Shown: positions 13,401 through 27,397, numbered from the stretch's first letter. The stretch is DNA of 64,000 nucleotides from Strongylocentrotus droebachiensis (GCA_035222895.1 JAVYIG010000164.1:558001-622000), one strand, 5' to 3'. The notes: generated by a model not told the origin, from the sequence alone. Translations and numbers: made by a program.

Positions 13401-14198
13401 GGGGCAGTCTTTCATGATGGGTGAAATGCATGTTACAAATGCCATCGATAAGGAGGCATAGTATAGGAGGTAATTTATCGTTTTCATTTCACATTTAATT
13501 CTCCCTGTCACCGTCTCTGTATTTTTGTTTATACCGTTATCCTTTTCAGCCCATCCTAAATATCAATCATATATATATAGTTTTACATATAATATTTTGA
13601 CTTTGTAATTTTCCTTGAACTACACAAACTCGGTTACCATTTCCCGTATAACTTGCTTAATCGTTCCCCCTGTGCGACTAAAAGTGCACATAATTATTAT
13701 GGTGTCGTTATCTTCTTCCTTTTCTCTTTTTCTATTTAACAACATATTTGTCTGTCAATTATAGCTACTCCATGATAATACCGATATTTATAATTATATT
13801 CAAATGGCTTCCTTTCCTCAGACTGCAAACTCAGTTTCCATTTTCCATAAGTGCTTTGCCGTTCCCCTGTGCCGTATAAAGTGCCCATATGGTGTTATCT
13901 CCTCTCAATATTATGTCTCCCATCTCCGCGTTGGGGATGCCAGACGAATATCGTGGTAGCTCATTGACATTTGCAGATAATGGCTTGAACATAGTATATC
14001 CTATTTGTTGGATGCTATGAGCATAGATTCATGTGACGTTGCATCTCATCCTCATCCTTACCTCAGTCCCTCTTTCCCTCTGCCTATATGCAATACTCCA
14101 TTACTCTCTCTTGTCTCTCTCTATCTGTGTATGTAAGTCTCTGTCTCTGTCTCCTCTTTCTTCCTCTCTCTACACCCCCCTCCCCTCTCATTCTGTAC

Positions 14199-14291
14199 GT
14201 TATCATCATCATCGTCATCTCCATCACCATCATCGTTATCATCATCATTATCAGCATCGTCATCATCACCATCATCCTCATCATCGTCATT

Positions 14292-14323
<32 letters not shown>

Positions 14324-14462
14324 TATCATCATCATCATCATCATCATCATTATCATCATCGTCATTATCATCATCATCATCATCATTATCATCATCATCA
14401 TCATCATCGTCATTATCATCATCATCATCAGCATCATCATCATCATCAACATCATCTTCATT
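14199..14462. repeat. (TCA)n trinucleotide array
   Basis: About 260 bp of TCA units with scattered TCG, TTA and ACC variants, preceded by a CT-rich stretch at 14101-14170. It produces His-, Ile-, Met- and Asp-rich ORFs in several frames, none of which is a gene. Confidence 0.95.
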
Positions 14463-14938
14463 GATCTTACAACTCTTTTGCATATTAAGAACAACGTGCA
14501 TTTAATGTCAAATTATCTCAGGAGAACATTTTCAAACACTGTACCGTCACTAACGCTATTTGGCCTCTTGAATTGATTACGAAGATTGGAGCCCCTTATG
14601 GGGTTATCAGTTGGGAGGGGGGGGGGGGGGGGCTCTACCAACTCGTCAAAATGCTTGATTACGCCACTATATACATACCTGAATAAAGACCTAAAGTGAC
14701 CCGACTTCCTTGGTCAGAGTATCCTGCACCTGTCGAAAGATAAAGCCTTATCTTTTCAAGACAATAATCATCTTTTAGAAAATCATAAATCGTGAAATAT
14801 TATGAGGGTACCTTATACATAACTATATCCCATTCCCCCGTAACTGTTGTAAAATGATATATATGTTTTTCTTTTAATTTAATACTTTTACCTTCTGGCT
14901 CACGTGATCTTTCTTTTATGTGGGGGTGAGAGGGTGAG

Positions 14939-14956
14939 ATTGAGAGAGAGAGAGAG

Positions 14957-14999
<43 letters not shown>

Positions 15000-15293
15000 T
15001 AGGGAGAGACAGATAGAAAATAGAGGAAAGATAAATGAGAGCGAGGAGGAGGAGGTGGATGAGAAGAGATAGAACATGAGGTAAAGAGAGAGAGGGAGAG
15101 AATGAGGAGAGGGCGGAGAGGGGCATTGGATAGAGAGGGATGGGAGGATGAGCGAGTGGGAGGGATATAGAGAGAGGGAGGGATATAGAGAGAGGGAGAG
15201 AGGAAGAGAGAGAGAGAGATAGAGAGTGAGAGAGGAAGAGAGAAAGAAAGAGACTGAGTGACACAGAGAGAGAGAGAGAGAGAGATGGAGTCA
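14939..15293. repeat. long (GA)n-rich tract
   Basis: 355 bp of mostly GA/GGA purine repeats. The Ser/Leu-rich ORFs on the - strand are translated repeat. Confidence 0.95.
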
Positions 15294-15519
15294 TGGAGGA
15301 ACATTTTTTAACTTGTGTCAAGGATGAATTTTATTTTGACTCTGATGAAACGTGATGATCAAAACAAAACACCAGCCCTACGACGTTGACCTGGTAGTTT
15401 CACATGCTTGCTTTTTACCACGGTATGGGCAGGGTGTGTATGCATGCCACTGGCGTCACTTTAAATTTATGTCGCTGGACAGTAGAGTACACGGACAGTT
15501 GGTAGAGGCCGTTGAGGTG

Positions 15520-15523
<4 letters not shown>

Positions 15524-15590
<67 letters not shown>

Positions 15591-15598
15591 TGTGTGTG
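15524..15598. repeat. (GA)n microsatellite
   Basis: About 33 AG units ending in a short GT run. Confidence 0.95.
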
Positions 15599-16743
15599 CG
15601 TGTCAGAGAGATAAATGTCCAGCTAGTTGGATATGTAGTTAGATATAGAGACGCAGAGAGAGAGAAGAAAGAGAGGTAAACGTTGGGGCGAATCACATTA
15701 ATTTCATAACCGCTAGATTAAATGTTGATGAACCAACTTTTCCCTGCTAATATTGAGAAAAAAAAACTTGTAATATGTATTGGTTCTGCAGTAGCACGTA
15801 GTCAACCTGGATTTATGAAAATAGAGTGCAGCGTCATGTAAAAATAAATATATTTATGAATTCATGTTATTTGACGAGGCGTGATGGCAGTAATATTTAA
15901 AGTCCCAAATCCGAAACAAAGCCGATACCCTTGTGTTTGTAAAACATCACTAATTTTTACCCCTAATTACGTATACCTTCTACATCGGAGGGGACCTAAA
16001 ACCCTATCACAAAAGTATCAGGCAAGATGACTACCATTTATATTATTCGAGAAAAAATCCAAGGACACCTGTACGTGTATACACATCATCTATCAACAGA
16101 GTTGATTCATGTGTCAGCGTAATTAAGCACTATCTATAATTATTTACATTCGAGTTATTCATTAACAATCAACGTTTGTCTTAGCGAAGGCTAACGGGTT
16201 CTTAAGCCTATCAACATTGTTGTAGTATTATCATGACTATGTAGTTTAAGCACCAACAGTGGACACACCAGATATGGTAGAGGATTATAAATTCTATCAC
16301 GTGTATATATGAGTGGTGTAGCATGGACCGAGTCATTCGGGGGTCATTGGCGACGTCATGATTGGGGGAGGGGGTTAGGGGAGGGCGCATGTTTACAAAT
16401 TAAATTTACTTGATGGGGCATGGTAGCTCAAAATATAAAGCAGCAATTCTTTAACATGGAAAGATATGAATTGCCAAGTGAATGTATAAATATAATTATA
16501 GGCCTTTTATATAATTATATATTTTAGTACAAATCGTTTTAGGAGCCTTCTGAATAATTGTGTGTGTGTGTTTTGGGGGGGGGGGTGTACCCCGTTTCTA
16601 CGCCAATGGGTCAAGTTATAATATTGAGAGTTTGAGACTATTTATCTGCTTTGTCTGCTATGTCGGGATAAATTTGAGGAAGGTTATTTGTCGTTGTGAC
16701 TGGGATATAACACCACTTTCACTATGCCCCTAGAGATGACACG

Positions 16744-16960
16744 ACCATTATTGCTTTTCCCGAATCCCGGGCACGCTTTGCTGTTCATGGACGATATAGA
16801 AAGAGAAGATGGCGGTTTGTAATTAAATTTCTCGTCTCTCGCGCTCGCTCGACGTCGAAACCAATCTCTAGCCACCTCATAATCGTCGGCTCGAATCACC
16901 CGTGAAAAAAACCGCCAACCTGACAACGTGTTCACCGCGACACCCTTGAGTCTATTCACC
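16744..16960. other. CpG-rich patch with a YY1-like motif
   Basis: An island of CpG-dense sequence in an AT-rich intron. It contains AAGATGGCGG (about 16806-16815), which matches the YY1 site common near promoters, plus CTCGCGCTCGCTCG-type sequence. A 91-residue ORF on the - strand covers it but matches no family I know. It could be a promoter or first exon of an unrecognised transcript, or a decayed gene fragment. Confidence 0.3.
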
Positions 16961-16984
16961 CCATTATGCCTCAGTGATGATCTA

Positions 16985-17062
16985 CACGTGGGAGAGGGAG
17001 AGGGAGAAGATGAGAGAAGGACAGAGAGGATGGGGGAGGTGGGAAGGGATGAGAGAAGGGAG

Positions 17063-17098
<36 letters not shown>

Positions 17099-17170
17099 GA
17101 GAGAAAGAAGATGGAGAGGGGGTGGGGCGGGGAGGGTGGGAGTGATAGAGGGAGGGGGTAGGAAGGGGTA
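16985..17170. repeat. GA-rich purine tract
   Basis: GA dinucleotides mixed with GGGA and GGAGAG units, purine on the + strand. Confidence 0.9.
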
Positions 17171-18423
17171 GCGCGAGGCGGAGAGGAACCCCTACTTACC
17201 TCATCATCAGGATGATTCTAGACAGTTCTGTTAAAGGTAAAGACTAGTTTCGGAAACGCCCCCTCTCAAAAAATTAAATGGAAGCTCTTATTACCAATCA
17301 TGTGAAAGAATATTTGACTAATACGTGATGATACAAATTTTGCCGAGAAACCGCCTACTAATTGATATATTTGGTTAATTATTATATATATTTGGACCTG
17401 CTAGATATCGCGCACGTGTCGCATACTCCCATATACATCTTTATGTGTACAGTGCTTGTAACTTTACCAAGACTGGGCCAAATTTATTATCATTTTGATG
17501 ATTCCAGAACCTTGCAGTACATCAATACTTATATGCTAGATGATCAACCTTTTCTGATCGGTTCTACAACGTTTCTTTCACAAAGCAATGGCATGACCAT
17601 AACTGGTCTTTATCTTTAACACTTACATTACATTACAAGTAGGCTTGCTAAGGAAATATCCAAGACTAAGGTAATCTCCACAATAACGGAGAATGTGCAA
17701 TATCTTTGTGGTCGCGTATCAGCGGGTCACGTAACGGAAATATCTAAGATTGATACCATTTCAGCTCCACAGTACCCTTCAGAGATGGATTAATCCTTGA
17801 GAGGATTTCGAGTCGTACATAGGGTGATTATCGGCATACATAATATTAATTCCTTAGTGATATGTATGAGGTGAAATGAATACCAAACAAACAGAAAATA
17901 AACCACGTTTGCACCGCTAATGCCATCCGGCTTATTACATACTGCATACTTCTTAAATGATACAATTTTATGTACAACATGTTTCGAATCCTTCCGATTT
18001 AATCTGTCTACTGACGAAAAAGACATTTGTTTGCTATATTTATATTCAGCGTGCACATTATTGTGCTTCTCATAAAATGCCTTTTGAGTGAGAACTGGAT
18101 GATCTGAACTTTGAGAAATGTATGACCATCCATGTAAAATGAACACGGAGTTTCCCACTCAGGTTTTGAGCACTAATTTAGTAGTCAACTTAATCACGCA
18201 TCTGATTAACAAGGCAACGTCCTTTAAACATGATTGTATATAGGGTGCTTCAATATTTTCCACATTCCATGTAGAATTGTACCAAACATTTGCCAAATTC
18301 ATTCTTGATTTATCTATTCCATTGCGAAATCTTAGTATGACCATATTATTTTTGTCAGAGCTGTATACCGTATAGAACACGTTAGAACAGACTATAGATC
18401 CCAAGGAAAATAATAATGCTATA

Positions 18424-19302
18424 CAGTGCGTCCCAGAAAAAACGAAACCGAGAAGTATCGATGTTTTATCATAACTTAATCACAACCATAATTAATGAAT
18501 GATACATATTTGGAAAGCTTAGAGTCTCCTCTTTCAGTTGATGCTACTCACGTGATGCATATTCCACGCATAAGTGATTAAAAATAATTTGAAGGAAGGA
18601 AATCAAAAAGTAATTTGGCGGGCGGTATCTGAATTTCAAAGAAAAATTCATATTTCTAGAAAGTTCATTTTCTGCTCTTTCATATGATTCCTCAATCATG
18701 ACAAATGAGCCAGGAATAACAAAGTTCTGTTTGTTTAAAGTAGTGCTTGCATTTCCATAATTTTATTAAACGAATTCGTTTTCACTGGCTGCCTGCAGTA
18801 GCAACAAGCAAAATTGACAAAAGACTTAACTCCGTTTCGTTGACAATCAGCCATGCATGAAGACTCTCGTCTACGGCTGATTGTCAACGAAACGGAGTTA
18901 AGTCTTTGTCAATTTTGCTTGTTGCTACTGCAGGCAGCCAGTGAAAACGAATTCGTTTAATAAAATTATGGAAATGCAAGCACTACTTTAAACAAACAGA
19001 ACTTTGTCATTCCTCGCTCTTTTTTCCTGATTGAGGTGTCATATGAAAGGGCAGAAACTCAACTTTCTAGAAATGTGAATTTTTCTTCGAAATTCAGATA
19101 CCGCCCGCCAAATATCTTTTTGGTTTCCTTCCTTCAAATTGCTTTTAATCACTCATGCGTGAAATATGCATTATCTGAGTAGCATCACATGAAAGAGGAG
19201 ACTCTAAGCTTTCCAAATATGTATCATTCATTAATTATAGTTGTGATTAAGTTATGATAAAGCATCGATACTTCTCGGTTTCGTTTTTTCTGGGACGCAC
19301 TG
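18424..19302. mobile_element. mariner-type palindromic (foldback) element, 879 bp
   Basis: Two arms of about 430 bp are near-perfect inverted copies around a short spacer at about 18853-18874. The ends are CAGTGCGTCCCAGAAAAAAC and its complement, directly flanked by TA on both sides (18422-18423, 19303-19304). TA duplication and a CAGTG start fit the Tc1/mariner superfamily. There is no transposase ORF, so it is a non-autonomous foldback. The arms differ by a few small gaps and substitutions, so they have started to diverge. Confidence 0.85.
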
Positions 19303-19789
19303 TATATCTAACTTAGATAACGTTTTGAGTACTGCATGACCACGGCCATTGCTTTTCTTTTTTCAGAATCTATCGGGGAAAGAGAAGAACATGAAGTGAT
19401 TTTCTAAAGTAATGTTCATTTCTGGTTCATAAGAGTAAAATCCATATTATAACTGTATGCTTCGATTGATGTTGGAAAGTAAATGTTGAATGTTGCATGA
19501 GTGGGATATGACGTACATGGACGATATAAGCCCAACCAATACACGATCATCTTGCGATCTGATTTTCAAAGAAATGGCATTTCCATTATTTAAGAAATCT
19601 AATCAATCAACCATCTTCCTGATTTAGCTTCTAAATAACGATAGAATACCAACAACCTGAATGTTTGTAAATGTAATTATTCTAGTCAGAATAAAAGCCG
19701 AAAGCCAAATCGTGACTCCAATTGAAGATGTTTCTTTTTAACGTTTAGTATTGTATTTATGCATATAAATTGTACTTGTTTTTTTAATC

Positions 19790-19832
19790 AGATGTGGAAA
19801 TAAAACTTGAACTTGAACTTGAACTTGAACTA
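19790..19832. repeat. retroposon-like 3' end with (TTGAAC)n tail
   Basis: GGAAATAAAACTTGAAC is followed by about five TTGAAC units. An AATAAA next to a short tandem tail is typical of the 3' end of a LINE- or SINE-type insertion. The body upstream is not recognised. Confidence 0.5.
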
Positions 19833-22721
19833 GATTACACGACTGGTCTGACGTCACTTTGATTCTGAGCCTTAAGCCTTAAGTCTGCGTCCGAAGAAGG
19901 AATAAATCCCTTGAAATTTAGATTTTCTTGATCATATGAACATTCAGATCCTCGGTCATTCCGATTTTACATGTTTGATTTTTCACATCAAATGCATTTG
20001 GAAATCTTTCCAATATACACGAGTGAGCAATTTTTTACAGGGGCGGCTTATACGCGAGCAATCTTGTGCTTTGCTCGTACACTCACTGCCAAGCCTTCTA
20101 CAAGACATGTACAGATCAATAATCGTACCGAAGACCGTGAAAGGGCATAAACCTTCCTGAGGCCATACCAGCATCAAGCTTTCACAAGTGGATTCTAGTT
20201 TTGTACCCAGACTCACTTTATATCACCCTCTGATTTGGTATTTTATATCACAAGACGTTAAGCTATTATGATGAAGATAATGCTGACTATGCTGCTTTTC
20301 AAAGTTAAATGAACTTCAAATCACTACGGTTAGAAACACCGGACACATATTTATAGGTAAAATACGGCGTCAGATTTTTTGCGAATTTAGAAGCTGATTT
20401 TGTAAAGAGCATTTTAAGAGCAATCATTCGGATGTTGTTGCTGTGACATTATTTCTCATTAGAATAAAAGGTTATTTCTTACCTTCACCAGATTTCCAGG
20501 CCTCTCTTTCAAATTATATAGCCTCATAATGGAACATGTTTTGCTAAAATGTAAAAATAAAAACAAAAAATTATAAGAGAGGAACTTTGCATTTTATCTA
20601 GATATCCAGACCCCCTTGAAATACCGCATATTCTATGGCCTTATATTGGAATGTTTATGACGTAGACTGATGAAAACATAAAACGGAATAAGCATGATAT
20701 GATAACTCTATGAATTCGACAAAAGTATGAAAATTTCATTATCCACACAAAATGGAAATGAGTTCGAGACGGAATTAGAAAGATCATTCGCCTTATATTA
20801 AGACTACCAGACTGATTGCACGATGTCTGCAATAATGTCGGAGTAGATAAATCTTCTTATGGAAGGGGGTAAAGCGAGGTAGCGAAGATAAAACAGGTTG
20901 GCAATCTCGAAACCAAATGCAAATTGCGAGAAAGAGAGAGGCACCATGCAACCATATGCTACAGGTTTGTGAGCTAAGGCATCGTTTAACAATGTTAAAT
21001 CTGAGATACACGGCCCTACGTGTTATCAGTGTCTGTGATATGGTGTTATATTGAAGCCCTAAAAATGATCATGAAGCGCCTCAAAAATGTAAAAGTCTTT
21101 GAGTGACCGCTTTCACCATACTCATTTCCCCCAATAGACTGTAGTGTTATATAAAACCGTTAGGAAAACGCAAAATTTGATTTCGATTTCCAATCATAGA
21201 TTTCTTGATAATCAGACAGGCGATCGGCTTGTAAAAGTCATGGAGTTCCTGACTGACCTAAAGGTTTATAATTATCATTGCAGCATGAGCTGAATCCAGG
21301 ATTTTGTTTCAAAATCTGAGACAAAGATACCATATCCCTTTAAGCAAAGAAAAGATCTATTAAAAGCGTGTCAGCGTAAATTAATTTAAGGTGCAGTGAT
21401 GATGATGATGATGATGATGATGATTGTGATCAAAGTGATGACAGTGATGGTTTATGATGATGATGAAATATATTATATACATTGCAGAAGGTTTCAATGT
21501 CTGCGCACTCATATACTTTACACACAGTCCAGGATCTGTTTATGTTATGTACTGGACATGTAAGAAAACATTTCGAGGCTTGTGAGTAAAAGTACTGTAC
21601 TAAAATGAGATATTTCTCACTAGTTCTCACTTCTTATTTTATTTCATTGAATACAGATCGCTGTATATACATTTTGTAGAGACGTATCGTTTGTTTTGTT
21701 GTGTGTTGTATTTTATCAGAATAGCGCAGTTACACGCATGCGCAGACGTGGGCACTCTAGCCATACCCAAAATACATAATTATTACCAAAGTGCCCTTCT
21801 AGAAGCAGTGATTTCCCTAGCATAATCTATACAGCATTTCCACATATCTTGCTTCGCTTAATATACTGACATTTAGACATATTTATGGCAGTATGCAGCT
21901 ATAATGATGATTGATGACGAATGTATGCGCAGTTAATTGGTGATAATTATCCTTCATACGTCATTGTCTGTCCCGTGTATGTTAGTATGGAGTTGTATAA
22001 GCAAGTCTACAAGCCTGGAATATTATGCAGAAATACATGTAGATCAGAGGCGGATTCAGGGTTGTCAAAAGGGGGACGGGGTAGGAAGGTTGGAAACTGT
22101 AACGTTACACGACCCATTTAAGGCGTATATAAAATTTGAGTTTTTATATAAAATTGACACCCCCTCACCGTATATAAAGAAACACAACTAATATATGGAT
22201 TGCTCTGATAATGCCCTCATCTATTTTTAATGTAACGAGAAATACAGTTTACAACTTTCGTACTGTATATGGAACATTTACACACACGCGCCTATGGTGT
22301 CAATTTTTTGGTCCAAACTTCTTAACTATTCAGTTATGTTCTATTTTAATGTGAAGTGTTCTAATAATATTTGCAAGAATTCAGCACTCTCTTTAAGCTT
22401 CGGCAAAATTTAACAGGTTACCAACTTTAAACAGACGATCAAAATTCATACGGTGCCGATGAATGATGACCGAGTAAATATTTGAGTTTATCCTGAGTTT
22501 GATCGATAGCACCGAAATGCCAAGCCCGCCATCTGAAAGCTGTTTTCTCGTCTGCTCACTAAATATCTGAATTCAGTAGATGACCTTCTTTCAATATCTT
22601 ACTAAGTAAAGGCATGCCAATCGGTCATGTGAATTCATTCTCGTGATTCTAATGGAGCTATTGTATTGCAATTGATTTCTCTTTAAGTCGACTATATGCA
22701 GTAGATGTAATGTTAGACGAA

Positions 22722-22756
22722 AGGGAGAGAGAGAGAGAGAGAGAGAGAGAAAGGGG
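22722..22756. repeat. (GA)n microsatellite
   Basis: About fourteen AG units, about 90 bp before the zinc-finger transposon copy at 22841. Copy 1 at 10013 also sits about 85 bp after a (GA)n tract. Confidence 0.95.
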
Positions 22757-22840
22757 CTCACAGATTCATAAGTTGTATTTAATTTTCTTGAACTTACCCG
22801 TAAACTGAGGCTATTGTGAAATCAAAATGCCTAAGAAGTT

Positions 22841-23449
22841 CAGGCGCGGATCTACGGGGGGGGGGGGGGGTTAGGGGGTTTAACCCCCCCCCCTTGGGCG
22901 CCCCCCCCCCCCCAAAAAAAAAAGGAAAAAAAAAAGAAGAAAGAACGCACGCTGGAGAGAAACCCTTTCAAGTGCAAATATTGTGAGAAGATATTCAACT
23001 CATCTGGTAACTTAACCAAACACATGATAACTCTGGATATAACTGTGTATTTAAAGGCCCACTGCACTACTTGTAGCTACTTGCGCCCTCTATATAACAA
23101 ACCATACCTAATCGGTGACCATTGGTCCCCCATGATCCTCTTTTTCTTATGTTAACTGAGAGCTGAGTTGATGAGATAACCACCTGTCCAGTGACCTTGC
23201 AGGGCAGTCTAATCCCTCCTGTAAACTATGGCAGATACGCTTTAACTGTTACTTGATTTAAAAAGACGTTATCATGCACTGCTTTTTATGGTCTCCATTG
23301 TGTTAATAGATGCCAGGAACTACATCACTTACGGGGTTCAAATAAACACCCCCAAAAAAAATCGGCTCGCCGCTTCGCGGCTCGTGGACGATGCTCTGTA
23401 TATTTTGGTCAACCCCCCCCCCCTTAGCAAAAAGCTAGATCCGCCCTTG
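22841..23449. mobile_element. non-autonomous DNA transposon with captured zinc-finger fragment, copy 2 (inverted)
   Basis: Starts CAGGCGCGGATCTACGG and ends CTAGATCCGCCCTTG. It is flanked by the 5-bp duplication AAGTT (22836-22840, 23450-23454). It is inverted relative to copies 1 and 3, so the zinc-finger remnant reads on the + strand at about 22944-23045. It carries about 185 bp (about 23055-23240) that copies 1 and 3 lack; the simplest reading is that those two share an internal deletion. The linker/finger frameshift is identical. The position of the second zinc-binding histidine is no longer His. Confidence 0.85.
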
Positions 23450-24447
23450 AAGTTGGTATGTAATTTATGTTTCGTTACAACATTATACATCAAACTTCCA
23501 AATTGCATATTTCAAGCCGCCATTTCCGCTTGATTTATATTATTGTATAGGATTAGTAATGGATTGATTTCGTGGCAAGTTTCGTGGGTTCGATCCTTGA
23601 CACGGCACCTTTGGCAAGGCATCGATCTATGTTTTCCACTCCATACCATGGAGAGAAATGGGGAGCTTGGAAGATTGACGAAAGCCTTTGTGTTGGTACA
23701 GTGTAACTGCCATATGCCCTAATGGTGACAATGTGGTAGGAATACTCCCCACGGAGTGGAGATGGTGCACAATGTGCGTAATGAATCCGATGACCGGAGT
23801 AATAACATTTTGCAAAGCGCAGAGAGACGATATTTCGTATTAAGCGCCATATTATTAAACCTAGATTATGATTACTATACTGTGTTCATATCAGAGTAAG
23901 ATCGCATTTGCACGAAATAATTGGCGTCAGAATCTTCATGTATAGTAACGTACCATTTTCATACACGCAGTTATGAGACTATGTATGACATTGGCTCACA
24001 AGAGATTTAGCATGACAGCTGCTTCCCCGAGGCTTGATACATCTTCTCTTGTTCGACAAGCGTTATTAAAGGAAATGTATCTGATTTCTTTATCATGTCT
24101 TGCGCCGGATATTGGATCTATTAAGCGTCTGTGGTAAATATAGAAACTTGAATCATTGGCCACCGTATCAATTCATTCCAATCCCTAATAAAGTGAAACC
24201 GATAACACACAGAATAAGAAGTCCAAAATAATGTAAGATAGTTTTAATAGCATCTTTAAATATTTGTATACATCTTAAAAGGTGTCAAACTTGGTTGGAT
24301 TGTCAAAGTTTTGTATTATCTCATTTTGTTTTCATTATAAAAAAAGCTTTAGATATTTTCAAACAATATTTTATTTTATTTAGCGAAGAGATAGACAGAT
24401 ATATATATATATATATTTTATAAACATAATTATGGATGAATGAATAG

Positions 24448-24493
24448 AGAAAGAGAGAGAGATAGAGAGGAAGAGAGAGGGAGTGAGATTGAA

Positions 24494-24530
<37 letters not shown>

Positions 24531-24540
24531 GATAAATAGA
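24448..24540. repeat. (GA)n-rich tract
   Basis: Preceded by a short (TA)n run at about 24400-24416. Confidence 0.95.
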
Positions 24541-26518
24541 GTGGGGTTGATATAAAGTCACATAGCAATGTTTTGATTCGTATATACGGATATAGCATTA
24601 CACCGTCCCGTTATACACTGATTTACAATGCACATGTCACTGCGATGAATGAATGCATTTCTATGAAGGTCATTGCCGTGTTTAAAGCCTCCGTCAAACA
24701 ATCGCTCAATGTGTGTGCGTTTGACATTGTAAAGGTCCCTCTTATGCGCCGACACAGATTCACCATTTTATGAAAAGCGAAGCCGCGGGCGATTTTATTT
24801 TACTTTGAAAGGGACGTAGGCCTACGTTTAAAGGGACGGGTATATGCCCTCACTTCGCGTAATACAATTATAAAACTCAAAGTGCTCTGTTTTTTTGAAG
24901 GCCTTTTGAAGAGGGAATTGATTGGGATTAGGGAATTTAAGCTTTCTAGGTCATGATTGAAAATCTCGGAAGGATTCTTTTCGATTAGGCCTTGAAGGAT
25001 TTTGTGTTTGTTTGAGCTTGGTTTTGGGAGGCCTTAACGAATTGTCTTTAATTGGATTGCTCTGTACCGTACATGTATTCTCTTTGAAACAACTGAAATG
25101 ACCAAAAATCTGAATATTAAATGAGTCTCTGATATTTTGCAAGGTTTATTTCAAAGGATATTATAATGTTGCAGAGCGCGTTGGGGTTATCACGTAATGC
25201 GCTATATCAGTGTACCATTACATCTGCAACATTTCAATTTCCTAAGTGTGACATTTTTAAAGGTATTTCAAATGTCACATCTCAAAACATCAATTTCTCT
25301 TTTAAAATTGACACTTTTAAAATATACTGGATTATATATATAATGTGTGCGTGTGTGTGTCAAATAAATTTCAAAATTGTAAACAGTAATCTTAGGATTG
25401 GTTGCCATATCATCATTTCAAACATACTTCTTAACATTTCGGAATACATTTCAAATGTGACATAATGTGTTGCATCTTCCTTTCGATCGCATTTACTCAT
25501 GATATGATTGCGTGCTACTCTTCACGATAATTCACATCCATTCAACTGATAATAAATCTCATCCTGATGGAGTAGCTAGCGTAAACACATTGTGCTGTCA
25601 AACATATGAATTTATCTGAGGCAGAATTTGTGACATGCTGTATATTATTTGAGCTTGAGCAGAGCACGAGGAAGGCTGGTAGGGAGGGGGGTCACTACCG
25701 GGTAGTTTATGCCCTCCCCTCTCCCATCGTACGCTTATGCAATACAGTTGGACTTCGAGGGAAAGTGTTTAAAATATATTTTGAATGTGTGATCATGTAA
25801 GGAAATAGATTCCTCATTTTCCATGAAGATGTAAACTTTTATCATGATTATTATACAAACAAATAATAAAGGAGATAGCCTAAATATCCCTCAAAACACA
25901 AAGTAGTTTCTTCCAAAAAGAGCATGACATCAAATCATCAATTCGTAGTGACGGTTTTCTAATATATACTATTCAAACATTATTACGGCTCTGTCGACTC
26001 TCTGTACACGCATTGTATTGACAGCTCGTATGGTATATGACAGGCTTGAGAAGATTCCAATACTTTCTGAATATAGATTCATCAACAGTTATTCTTTATT
26101 TTCCCGAATTATCATTTTATTATCGTTAATAAACACCGTTTAATACAGACGAATTAACATTGTTGAAAGAAAATAACCAGCCGTTTTGCACGTATATAAT
26201 TGTCTATTTGTCATAACTATAACAATTGCAACTTAAGAGAATAGGAGAAAACGACTGAGAAGAGACTAGGCTCTTGAGAAAACTGTGTCAAAAGACAATC
26301 TATAGTGTTGGTCTATTACCAGGCTGTACCATAATGTATCCTGTTTCGTCTTGGGTATTTCCAATTGAGGGATGTGAAGCTTTAAGTCTCGCTCTGTTTA
26401 GATATGCTCCAGATAAAGAGATTTGTGAGAAGTCAGTGGCCTGTGTTAAACGCTGCTCCAATTTCTGATGCACAAAGACTGATGAGATGCATGCTTTCCC
26501 AAATGGATATTGCAGTGG

Positions 26519-26546
26519 CGAGAGAGATAGAGAGAGGAAGAGAAAG

Positions 26547-26599
<53 letters not shown>

Positions 26600-26823
26600 C
26601 AGAGACAGAGAGACAGAGAAAGACAGAGAGAGAGAGAGAGTAAAACAAGAAGGGGAAGGATAAAGATGTTATTAGGGGATTGGGAGAAAAGGAAAAAATA
26701 GAAGGAGAGAGAGAGAGAGAGAGAGACAGAGAGACAGAGAAAGACAGAGAGAGAGAGAGTAAAAAAAGAAGGGGAAGGATAAAGATGTTATTAGGGGATT
26801 GGGAGAAAAGGAAAAAATAGAAG

Positions 26824-26855
<32 letters not shown>

Positions 26856-27000
26856 AAAATAAGTTGTGAGAAAAATGTATATACGTATATAGAGAAAATA
26901 AGCGGTATGAGCAAAAAGACGGGATAGACCAAAGGAAGAAAGAAGAAGAAACGAAGAAAGAGAGAAGAAGAAAGAAAGAGAGAGAGAGAGAGAGAGATGT
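26519..27000. repeat. (GA)n tract containing a ~119-bp tandem duplication
   Basis: A unit made of GA/CAGA repeats followed by AAGGGGAAGGATAAAGATG, TTATTAGGGGATTGGGAG and a short A-rich end is present twice in direct order (about 26590-26708 and 26709-26828). The copies differ at only a few bases, so the duplication is recent. The 200-residue Ser/Leu ORF on the - strand is translated repeat. Confidence 0.9.
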
Positions 27001-27364
27001 TGAAAAGGGTGGGGTGAATTAAGCCTATAAGGCAAGAATTATGTCAAATAAGTTCAGTTGGTACGTATATGATTGTATTAATAACATCATTGAATTAACA
27101 AGAAGCGGTGAAGGCTTCATGACAGCAACAGTAATTCCAATAACCTTGGTAGCCTTGACATTTTCAAGATGGATAATGGACACATCTTTACAACAAAAAA
27201 AGAAATATACTTACGAAATATAGATCTATAACTTGTCATAAGATATCATAAGAGAATTGGCATATATAAGAAAGCGAACGGTTTAATATTGAAGAAAAGA
27301 GTGGGCGAAGGCACTCTGTCTTTTCTCCTAAAACCATGATTATCTGCAGATGGTCTACAATAGT

Positions 27365-27365
<1 letters not shown>

Positions 27366-27397
<32 letters not shown>

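Noticed and set aside
14033-14576. Long His-, Ile-, Met- and Asp-rich ORFs on both strands
   Set aside because: They are frame translations of the (TCA)n array at 14199-14462.
26433-27035. 200-residue Ser/Leu-rich ORF on the - strand, and similar ORFs at 519-1055, 14800-15321 and 28275-28736
   Set aside because: Each is translated (GA)n microsatellite with no domain or splice context.
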